Assembly (NCBI GenBank): GCA_002320935.1
Contig: DCLG01000027.1
Location: forward strand, 15,807 to 30,404
DNA: 14,598 nt
Source of the DNA: Pedobacter sp. UBA1654
Lineage (GTDB): Bacteria; Bacteroidota; Bacteroidia; Sphingobacteriales; Sphingobacteriaceae
Reading direction: 5' to 3'
Each line of letters opens with the position of its first letter. Positions within the stretch are counted from its first letter, which is position 1. Of this stretch, positions 8,801 to 13,708 are shown piece after piece. A program made the position numbers and the translations under genes. The notes under the pieces were generated by a model, which saw only the letters and a list, made by a program, of their open reading frames with translations, did no database searches and was not told the origin of the DNA.

Positions 8801-8841
8801 CCAGCCAGTAATAGCGGAATAAAGAGGTATTTCTTCTGCAT
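5824..8841 (-). CDS. Large secreted tetratricopeptide-repeat protein
   Basis: A 1005-aa protein beginning with a signal peptide (MQKKYLFIPLLLAG, likely cleavage after GYA at residue 21). The rest is an almost unbroken helical-repeat array. Many repeats show the TPR spacing of small and aromatic residues, for example FFHVGKSYFDQKDYTKALEWF, YQYGYTLYQLKKNKEAVAVL and AMAYTYFNKGDLDRS-like units, from about residue 25 to the C-terminus. There is no enzymatic domain, so it should be a periplasmic or outer-membrane-associated scaffold. A longer frame opens at a TTG codon at 8850, but ATG at 8841 gives the better signal peptide. As first gene of the presumed operon, 10 bases before the barrel gene, it may assemble or recruit partners of the barrel and motor. 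CpoB/YbgF of the Tol-Pal system is also a periplasmic TPR protein but is much smaller, so this is only an analogy. Confidence 0.9.
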   Translation of the reverse strand: MQKKYLFIPLLLAGNLSAGYAQISNIVNLNKNYQTGLELLNNEKYVAAAQQFRLVEQIRQKPGTQQESNAELSLLRENAKFYAAVCALELGNGDAEALFQNFIKDHPLNPNTKLAFFHVGKSYFDQKDYTKALEWFEKTDPSTLSAKQRLEYQFKQGYAYFQLNDIERAEPLFEAVKKEDSPFQESATYYFAYINYLNKEYKTALSNFEKLQGSPTYESSYPYYITSMYYLDERYDDVISYAVPILKSTKQEYETEMLSLIAASYFAKSDYKNAELYFRDFYAKNTNGVQNNLFIYQYGYTLYQLKKNKEAVAVLEKLTKDDVYLQNGMNTLGKLFIELGNKEKARSAFFRASRLEFDKTVQEDAWLNYAKLSYELTFNSQALESTQSFLKQFPRSKRINEAKTLLGEILLSSKNYQAAIDILEPIPNKTKEAREAYQKVTYFRGLEFYNERAFPNALSMFLRSLNFTEDGEITALTTYWMAEAGYELRKFGESVKNFEKFLSMPEASKTKVYNYANYALAYAAFEDEKYSKAANYFERFLNGNDKDSKTINDARIRLADAYFVSKSYENALSNYNRIINEKATGEDYALFQRGMIQGLQGQDDAKIATMQSLLAQFPGSNYADDAGFEMAYTYFNKGDLDRSKDDLTGLIRKYPNSSYIPRALVTIGLVQYNQNQDDAAAETFKKVINEYGSTEEAKQSLESIKNIYIDKGDSQGFIDYAATTPIGNYSVAEQDNIAFQAANVRYLKGDAQGTVEAVNAYFDKFPKPIHDKQGRFIRAESLVKTGRPADAIPDYEYILNDWTSDYTERSLISISELYLKDKKYNEAIVYLKRLETTSDYKAHYTYAINNLLKAYSALNMPDDIIKYVQLIKESDKSSEEEKNSADLYAGRAYLIKTDTTAAVKAFTNVVSKTKTAAAAESQYNLAAIQYAKGDYKTSMKTCFDLINNMASHDYWVAKSFLLLADNYVATKDNLQAKSTLLSLIDNYEGNDEIVPTAKEKLENIK

Positions 8842-8971
8842 TGGGTTCAAATATGGTTGCTGCGAATATAGTTATATATAAGAAGTTTGTTAACATTTGT
8901 AATAAACATATGTTGATAACTTGTTAAACGGCAAGTTGCAATTGTTGGTATCGAAAGAAGATTGGTAATTG

Positions 8972-9904
8972 TTAATCGCGCTGAGCAGCAAGCAGATAGA
9001 GTACGGCCATCCTTACAGCCACGCCATTCTCCACCTGATCCAGAATGATCGATTGCTTACTATCTGCCACGTCGCTGGTGATCTCCACGCCTCGGTTGAT
9101 CGGACCTGGATGCATGACGATAATTTCTTTGTCGAGTCCGTCCAGAATTTCTTTATTGAGACCATACATCATGGCATATTCACGTTGAGAAGGGAAGTAC
9201 TTGATGTCTTGTCTTTCCAGCTGGATGCGCAACATGTTGGCTACGTCACACCAGTTTAAAGCCTTCATTAGATTATGTTCTACTTTTACACCCAATTCAT
9301 GGATGTGCCTTGGTATTAGTGTTGTTGGGCCGCAGACCATTACTTCAGCGCCTAACATCTTCAGGCAAAGGATGTTTGAAATGGCTACGCGCGAATGGAG
9401 AATGTCGCCTACGATCACAACTTTCTTACCGGCCAGGTCACCAAGTTTCTCACGTATAGAGAAAGCATCTAATAATGCTTGAGTTGGATGCTCATGCGCG
9501 CCGTCGCCTGCATTAACGATTTGTGCGTTGATGTGTCTGCTCAGGAATACGCCGGCACCTGCATACGGATGGCGCATAACCACCATATCCACTTTCATAG
9601 CCAGAATATTGTTGACGGTATCAATGAGGGTTTCGCCTTTGCTCACGGACGAGGAAGACGCTGCGAAATTAATGACATCAGCAGAAAGCCTTTTCTCGGC
9701 AAGTTCAAAGGAAAGTTTTGTACGGGTGGAATTTTCAAAGAAGATGTTTGCAATGGTGATGTCACGCAAAGAGGGAACCTTTTTGATCGGGCGGTTAATC
9801 ACCCCTTTAAAATTATCTGCAGTTTCGAAAATGAGTTCAATATCATTCCGGTTAATATCTTTAATGCCTAAAAGATGCCGGGTTGATAGTCTTTCTGCTG
9901 CCAT
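8972..9904 (-). CDS. pyrB: Aspartate carbamoyltransferase catalytic subunit
   Basis: A 310-aa cytoplasmic enzyme that condenses carbamoyl phosphate and aspartate in the first committed step of UMP synthesis. The carbamoyl-phosphate site is intact: FFENSTRTKLSFE with S59-T60-R61-T62, SVSKGET with Lys89, RHPYAG at 111-116 and HPTQALLD at 139-146. The aspartate side shows Arg172 (in LHSRVA), NMLRIQ with Arg226, and MHPGPINRGVEI at 264-275. The length is normal for the catalytic chain. The usual Pro of FEPSTRTR is Asn here (FENSTRTK), a variation I believe is common in this phylum. The start lies 3 bases after the pyrR stop, so the two genes are cotranscribed. No pyrI regulatory-chain gene is adjacent. 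Confidence 0.97.
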   Translation of the reverse strand: MAAERLSTRHLLGIKDINRNDIELIFETADNFKGVINRPIKKVPSLRDITIANIFFENSTRTKLSFELAEKRLSADVINFAASSSSVSKGETLIDTVNNILAMKVDMVVMRHPYAGAGVFLSRHINAQIVNAGDGAHEHPTQALLDAFSIREKLGDLAGKKVVIVGDILHSRVAISNILCLKMLGAEVMVCGPTTLIPRHIHELGVKVEHNLMKALNWCDVANMLRIQLERQDIKYFPSQREYAMMYGLNKEILDGLDKEIIVMHPGPINRGVEITSDVADSKQSIILDQVENGVAVRMAVLYLLAAQRD

Positions 9905-9907
9905 TTC

Positions 9908-10456
9908 TTATTTGTTTCTGTCTGATAATAAAATTACTCTGTCCTCTCCGTCTGTCTCTTTCCAGGTGACCCTCACCAATTGTGAGTCTACGCTGTCTAC
10001 CTGTTGCCCGGTATAATCTGCTTCTATCGGCACGTGTCTGGAGAATCTACGATCTATTAAGACCATAAGCTCTACCTTTGCAGGTCTGCCATAGGCTAAC
10101 AATGCGTCCAGTGCTGCACGGATCGTGCGCCCGGTCCAGAGCACATCATCAATCAATACAACATTCTTGCCTTCAATTATAAAGTCAATTGTATTTGAAC
10201 TTGCATTCACCAAACCATCTTTCCTGCGAAAGTCATCTCTGAAAAATGTGATGTCAAGGTTTCCCTTCAGTATTTTACGGGTAGAAAGGATTGTTGAAAG
10301 CTCCTGTTGTACCCTGTCGGCAAAGTAACTTCCGCGGGGCTGAATACCGATTAATACAGTATTCGAAAAATCGGTATGATTTTCAATAAGCTGGTGACAC
10401 AACCTTTTAATTGTGATCTGAAACTTAGGACCGTCTAGCAGCGTTCGTTTTTGCAT
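9908..10456 (-). CDS. pyrR: PyrR-type phosphoribosyltransferase (pyr regulator/uracil phosphoribosyltransferase)
   Basis: A 182-aa protein of the type I phosphoribosyltransferase fold. The PRPP-binding loop is clear at residues 99-111 (VVLIDDVLWTGRT), preceded by the PyrR-like IGIQPRGSYFADRV at about 36-49 and the FFRDDFRRKD segment at 71-80. The last third, with LIDRRFSRHVPIEADYTG, matches PyrR rather than plain Upp. In Bacillus, PyrR binds pyr mRNA in response to UMP and causes attenuation; it also has weak uracil phosphoribosyltransferase activity. An in-frame ATG 14 codons upstream gives an unusual extension that would overlap the promoter, so I start at 10456, where the family N-terminus (MQKRTLLDGPKF) aligns. 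It is followed 3 bases later by pyrB. Confidence 0.94.
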   Translation of the reverse strand: MQKRTLLDGPKFQITIKRLCHQLIENHTDFSNTVLIGIQPRGSYFADRVQQELSTILSTRKILKGNLDITFFRDDFRRKDGLVNASSNTIDFIIEGKNVVLIDDVLWTGRTIRAALDALLAYGRPAKVELMVLIDRRFSRHVPIEADYTGQQVDSVDSQLVRVTWKETDGEDRVILLSDRNK

Positions 10457-10471
10457 GGACTTAGGGTTGCG

Positions 10472-10501
10472 CAAATATAAAAAAATTGCATGAAGCACAA
10501 A
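10472..10501 (-). promoter_or_regulatory. Bacteroidota-type promoter of pyrR-pyrB
   Basis: On the minus strand, TATATTTG at 10472-10479 is a perfect match to the Bacteroidota -7 consensus TAnnTTTG. TTTG at 10498-10501 matches the -33 element, with an 18-base spacer. The transcription start would fall about 4-7 bases after the -7 box, giving a leader of only about 10-12 bases before the pyrR ATG at 10456. The start site itself is inferred. Confidence 0.7.
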
Positions 10502-10529
10502 GCAGAGCGCTCAAATATCGCGCATTTAG

Positions 10530-10537
10530 TACCTTTG
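10530..10537 (+). promoter_or_regulatory. Possible -7 element for the DCC-family gene
   Basis: TACCTTTG matches TAnnTTTG exactly and ends 3 bases before the chosen ATG at 10541. No clear TTTG -33 element is seen at the proper distance upstream. If it is active, the transcript would begin at or next to the start codon. Confidence 0.4.
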
Positions 10538-10540
10538 GGT

Positions 10541-10939
10541 ATGACGCATCCTGTAATTTTCTTTGATGGTGTTTGTAATCTGTGTAATGCGGCGGTTCGG
10601 TTTATCATTAAGCACGACAAGCATGCGGTGTTCAGACTGACGGCGCTTCAAAGTACGACAGCGGCTGAACTGTTGGGGAGCATGCACATCAACGCAGGCG
10701 ATACGAACAGTATTTTGCTGCTGGAAGATGGTAAGGTTTATACACGTTCAGCTGCAGCATTACGAATTGCCAGAAGATTAGGAGGCGGCTGGCGACTGCT
10801 TTACGGCTTTATCGTGGTGCCTGCCTTTCTCCGCGACTTCATTTACAGGTTAATTGCACAGAACCGATACAAGATCTGGGGTAAACAGGATACTTGCATG
10901 ATGCCCCGCCCGGATGACAGACACAGGTTCTTATCTTGA
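10541..10939 (+). CDS. DCC-family (DUF393) thiol-disulfide oxidoreductase-like protein
   Basis: A 132-aa protein of the DCC family, named after the conserved Asp-x-x-Cys-x-x-Cys motif. Here FFDGVCNLCNAAVRFI occupies residues 7-22, with Cys12 and Cys15. The other family signatures are present: SAAALRIARRLGGGW at about 69-83 and the C-terminal YKIWGKQDTCMMP at 109-121, which contains another Cys. The fold is thioredoxin-like, and a redox role is usually proposed, although for most members no substrate is established. The frame is open from ATG at 10490, but that 17-residue extension (MKHKAERSN and on) is not family-like and crosses the promoter region, so I start at 10541. It is transcribed divergently from pyrR with 84 bases between the two start codons. 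Nothing around it indicates a partner. Confidence 0.88.
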   Translation: MTHPVIFFDGVCNLCNAAVRFIIKHDKHAVFRLTALQSTTAAELLGSMHINAGDTNSILLLEDGKVYTRSAAALRIARRLGGGWRLLYGFIVVPAFLRDFIYRLIAQNRYKIWGKQDTCMMPRPDDRHRFLS

Positions 10940-11066
10940 AGATTTCTTGGAAACTGGTACGTGATACCTGGTGTTTAATCAGGTTTGAATTGCGGAATGC
11001 AGATTTAGAGATTTATTGTTAAATTGTACAAAGCTATTAAGACTCAATCTAACCAGATAAACCATT
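10940..11066 (+). other. Intergenic gap before the isomerase gene
   Basis: This 127-base AT-rich gap holds no ORF I can support, no exact TAnnTTTG box and no convincing terminator. Only short inverted repeats are present, such as GGTA/TACC with a 5-base loop at about 10957-10969, without a T-run. I cannot tell whether the isomerase gene is cotranscribed with the DCC gene. Confidence 0.5.
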
Positions 11067-11972
11067 ATGATTAACAGAAGATCTTTTCTAAAAGCCACAG
11101 GAGCACTCGCCGGGGCTAGCCTCCTGCCTTCATTCGCCTATGCCAGTGTATTTGCATCTGAAAAAGGTAAGTATCCACCCATTGGCTTACAGACTTATAC
11201 ACTGAACTTCCTGTTTAATGCGAAAGATGCCAACACGGCTGACGTGTTGAAGCAGATTGCTGCGATGGGTATTAAGGAACTCGAGACTGCCACAGGTTCT
11301 CCAGATGGTCTTTACTATGGGTATAAGCCCTCAGCTTTTGCGAGGATGGCTGAAGATCATGGATTGAAATGGATCGGTAATCATTATCAGGGATTACCAA
11401 GAAAAGCCGTTAGTCAGGGGACAGGAAACAGACGAATTAATCTCCGTGACGACTTACAGCAGATTGTCGACGACTCCGCTGCTGGTGGTTGCTCCTGGAT
11501 CATCTGCTCCAGTTCTGCTATCGCAAACACCGATGAAATTAAGCGTACCACAGAGATTTTTGCCAAAGCAGGTGAATTATCTGCAGGAGGGAAGATGAAG
11601 TTCGCATATCATAATCACCAGTCGGAATTTACAAAAATTGATGGGGTAAGCGCTTATGACTATGTGCTTGGGCAGACGGATAAAAATCAAGTCTTTATGG
11701 AGTTAGATCTGGCCTGGGCTACGGAAGCAAATATGGATCCGGTGGAAATGTTCAAGCAATATCCTGGTAGATTTCCTTTATGGCATGTGAAAGATATCGA
11801 CCCGGCAACCAAGCGGCCGTGTCCGGTGGGAAAAGGTAAAGTGGACTTTAAGAGAATATTTGCGAATTCTTCCTTATCAAGTGTTCAGCATACGTTTATT
11901 GAGCAAGATGGGGCGAAAACTATAGAAGATCCTTCATACAGCGTGAAGTGGATCCAGGCAAATCTGGTGTAA
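11067..11972 (+). CDS. Tat-exported sugar phosphate isomerase/epimerase family protein
   Basis: A 301-aa protein with a twin-arginine signal (NRRSFLKATGALAGASLL, residues 3-20) followed by an AP endonuclease 2/xylose-isomerase-like TIM barrel. Family stretches are present in order: PIGLQTYTLN at about 38-47, AAMGIKELETA at 65-75 (first acidic ligand region), KFAYHNHQSEF at 178-188, MELDLAWA at 211-218, PLWHVKDID at 237-245, and TFIEQDG at 276-282. The Glu, Asp and His residues in these strands are the likely divalent-metal ligands. Secreted members are very common in Bacteroidota and are usually thought to act on sugars or inositol-like compounds in the periplasm, but the substrate cannot be read from this sequence. 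No sugar-utilisation genes lie next to it. The start is the only ATG that places the Tat motif at the N-terminus. Confidence 0.9.
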   Translation: MINRRSFLKATGALAGASLLPSFAYASVFASEKGKYPPIGLQTYTLNFLFNAKDANTADVLKQIAAMGIKELETATGSPDGLYYGYKPSAFARMAEDHGLKWIGNHYQGLPRKAVSQGTGNRRINLRDDLQQIVDDSAAGGCSWIICSSSAIANTDEIKRTTEIFAKAGELSAGGKMKFAYHNHQSEFTKIDGVSAYDYVLGQTDKNQVFMELDLAWATEANMDPVEMFKQYPGRFPLWHVKDIDPATKRPCPVGKGKVDFKRIFANSSLSSVQHTFIEQDGAKTIEDPSYSVKWIQANLV

Positions 11973-12002
11973 TTACCTAGGCTTATAAGTAGATCATTAT
12001 GC

Positions 12003-12010
12003 TATCTTTG
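12003..12010 (+). promoter_or_regulatory. Probable -7 element for the rsbR-rsbS-rsbT operon
   Basis: TATCTTTG matches TAnnTTTG exactly and lies 17 bases before the rsbR ATG. It is followed by CGCA, as is the pyrR box (TATATTTGCGCA). No clean TTTG is seen at the -33 distance, so the call rests on the -7 box and its position. The leader would be about 10-14 bases. Confidence 0.55.
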
Positions 12011-12027
12011 CGCATTAACTAAATTAA

Positions 12028-12891
12028 ATGGGAGCAAATATCATAGGGATCTTAAAGAATTCTGAAAACGTTATTTTAGAAAAATGGACTGAAAATCAGT
12101 TAAATATCATGTCTTATAATGATGATCTGATTAGCAGTCAGGAGATTAAGGAGCAATCTGAAGAATTGTTATCTGCATTACTGAAAAACCTTAACGAGCA
12201 GAACCTTGGCAATGGCGATGCTCCGGAGTTTGACGAAGTTGTTGAAGCACTATCTGATCTTTCAATTAGTCGCGCCAAACTAGGCTTTAGTCCAAAAGAA
12301 ACGGGATTATTTGTAAATGGTATGAAAAACGCCATTATGGATGTTCTTGAAGCTGAATTGTCTGAAGCGCCAGCTGATTTATATGCTGGCAGCAAAAAGC
12401 TGAATAGTCTTTTCGATAATTTTAATATCGTGACTTTTGAAACCTTCATTCGCGGACGTGAAGAAGTGATCATCAGGCAAACTGACGAGATTTCGGAAAT
12501 TTCAACGCCGGTTATCCGTGTTTGGGAAGGCATCCTCGCGTTGCCAATCATAGGAACACTAGATAGTGCCAGAACACAGGTGGTTATGGAGAATCTCCTT
12601 GAAGCCATTGTTGAAACTGGAAGTAGTATTGCTATTCTTGATATTTCAGGTGTGCCTGCTGTGGATTCCTTGGTTGCACAACATCTGATGAAAACAGTGG
12701 CTGCAACACGTTTGATGGGTGCAGAATGCGTGATCAGCGGTATCCGTCCGGAAATAGCGCAGACGATTGTTCACTTGGGTATTGACTTGTCAAACATCAT
12801 CACAAAAGCTTCTCTTGCACATGCTTTAAGATTCTCTTTTCAATCGCTGAAGCTGGAAGTTAGAAAACAACAAACCCCGGCTAACAGATAA
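12028..12891 (+). CDS. rsbR: RsbR-like stressosome protein (N-terminal sensor domain plus STAS)
   Basis: A 287-aa cytoplasmic protein. The N-terminal half (about 1-140) is helical and resembles the RsbRD_N type of sensory domain (ILEKWTENQ early, FSPKETGLFVNGMKNAI at about 87-103) rather than a heme or non-heme globin. The C-terminal STAS domain (about 160-275) is strongly RsbR-like: VWEGILALPIIGTLDSAR, DISGVPAVDSLVAQHL, and GIRPEIAQTIVHLGIDLSN at 238-256. RsbR forms the stressosome core with RsbS. RsbT phosphorylates Bacillus RsbR on two Thr residues 34 apart (T171 and T205); the matching positions here are Ser180 and Ser214, also 34 apart. The signal sensed by the N-terminal domain is unknown. 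The rsbS-like gene starts 3 bases after the stop. Confidence 0.92.
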   Translation: MGANIIGILKNSENVILEKWTENQLNIMSYNDDLISSQEIKEQSEELLSALLKNLNEQNLGNGDAPEFDEVVEALSDLSISRAKLGFSPKETGLFVNGMKNAIMDVLEAELSEAPADLYAGSKKLNSLFDNFNIVTFETFIRGREEVIIRQTDEISEISTPVIRVWEGILALPIIGTLDSARTQVVMENLLEAIVETGSSIAILDISGVPAVDSLVAQHLMKTVAATRLMGAECVISGIRPEIAQTIVHLGIDLSNIITKASLAHALRFSFQSLKLEVRKQQTPANR

Positions 12892-12894
12892 TAC

Positions 12895-13314
12895 ATGGAA
12901 AAAATTCCTATTTTAAGAATGGGGCCATTTCTTTTGGTCACCATTCAAGTGGATCTTTATGATCGTCTGGCTTTAAATCTTGAGGCTGATCTGATCAAAA
13001 CGATCAGCGATACAAATGCCAAAGGTGTGTTGATCGATATTTCTGTGGTTTCGATAGTCGACTCCTTTATGGGTAGAATCATCGGGAACATAGCAAGTAT
13101 GTCTAAGATCTTAGATGCTGAGACGGTGGTTGTTGGTATGCAACCTGCTGTAGCCATCACGCTTATAGAGCTTGGTTTGCCATTGACAGGTGTGCATACA
13201 GCATTGAATGTGGAACGTGGTATGGAACTGCTTCGCTCAAAAGTGAATTTAAGTGACTATTCATCTGACCAAGATGAGGATGAGTATGAGTCCGATGATC
13301 AGCGTGATTACTAA
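12895..13314 (+). CDS. rsbS: RsbS-like stressosome STAS protein with acidic tail
   Basis: A 139-aa single STAS-domain protein (about 3-113), the scaffold subunit that holds RsbT in the unstressed stressosome. IPILRMGPFLLVTIQVDLYD opens the domain as in RsbS. VLIDISVVSIVDSFMGRIIG at 45-64 contains Ser57, the equivalent of the Bacillus RsbS Ser59 phosphorylated by RsbT. VVVGMQPAVAITLIELGLPL follows at about 78-97. After the domain, residues about 120-139 form a tail very rich in Asp, Glu, Ser and Tyr (DQDEDEYESDDQRDY). RsbS of Bacillus ends close to its STAS domain, so this tail is an addition. The end of the gene overlaps the start of the rsbT-like gene in another frame. Confidence 0.92.
   Translation: MEKIPILRMGPFLLVTIQVDLYDRLALNLEADLIKTISDTNAKGVLIDISVVSIVDSFMGRIIGNIASMSKILDAETVVVGMQPAVAITLIELGLPLTGVHTALNVERGMELLRSKVNLSDYSSDQDEDEYESDDQRDY
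13276..13279 (+). promoter_or_regulatory. Possible Shine-Dalgarno sequence for rsbT
   Basis: GAGG sits 6 bases before ATG 13286 and 15 bases before ATG 13295, inside the purine-rich end of rsbS. It favours 13286 as the start if Shine-Dalgarno pairing matters in this organism, which is often not so in Bacteroidota. Confidence 0.3.
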
Positions 13315-13708
13315 ACAATCGATGTTAATCCAGCAGGATCAGGATGTGGTGCCCTTCAGAAATCGGGTAAAAGAGTGTGCTGTGAAGCTGAAAATGGGAC
13401 TCGTTAACCAAACAAAGCTTATCACTGCAGCTAGCGAACTGGTGCGTAACATGCTTAAGTATGGTCGGGGTGGGCAGGTCCTGATTGAGGCGGTTTCCAA
13501 AAGAAATCAGTTTGGTGTGCGTCTTGTTTTTATCGATAAAGGACCCGGAATACCGGACATTACCCTTGCGATGAAAGATGGTTATTCCACGGGAAAGAGC
13601 CTGGGTCTAGGCTTGCCTGGAACCAAACGCCTGGTTAATGAGTTCGAAATTGAATCTACAGTAGGTGTTGGAACAAAAGTTTCAATTATAAAATGGTGTA
13701 ATGGTTAA
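13295..13708 (+). CDS. rsbT: RsbT-like serine/threonine switch kinase
   Basis: A 137-aa GHKL-type kinase that phosphorylates RsbS and RsbR and, once released, activates a downstream partner (RsbU in Bacillus). The ATP site is complete: an N box ASELVRNMLKYGRGG with Asn52, a G1 box DKGPGIPD with Asp81, and a G2 box STGKSLGLGLPGTKRL at 98-113. The C-terminus VSIIKWCNG matches the IQAIKW ending of Bacillus RsbT. Several in-frame starts precede (GTG at 13253, ATG at 13274, 13280, 13286 and 13295). I chose 13295 because it gives the family length (Bacillus RsbT has 133 residues). The ATG at 13286 is a serious rival because GAGG lies 6 bases before it. The gene overlaps rsbS by 20 bases and the next gene by 8. 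Confidence 0.9.
   Translation: MISVITKQSMLIQQDQDVVPFRNRVKECAVKLKMGLVNQTKLITAASELVRNMLKYGRGGQVLIEAVSKRNQFGVRLVFIDKGPGIPDITLAMKDGYSTGKSLGLGLPGTKRLVNEFEIESTVGVGTKVSIIKWCNG

Noticed and set aside
8842..8850. TTG start for the TPR protein
   Set aside because: The ATG at 8841 gives a normal signal peptide, and the TTG overlaps a possible promoter box.
8918..8937. Inverted repeat AACTTG/CAAGTT with an 8-base loop downstream of pyrB
   Set aside because: The stem has only 6 mostly A-T pairs and no T-run follows on either strand, so I do not call it a terminator.
9528..10016. Plus-strand open frame of 162 codons opposite pyrB and pyrR
   Set aside because: Long but entirely antisense to two conserved genes, and its translation has no recognisable motif.
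10490..10540. Upstream ATG for the DCC-family protein
   Set aside because: The extra 17 residues do not resemble the family and the region holds promoter elements of both divergent genes.
12138..12608. Minus-strand open frame of 156 codons opposite rsbR
   Set aside because: Serine-rich antisense translation; the plus strand encodes a clear RsbR-like protein.
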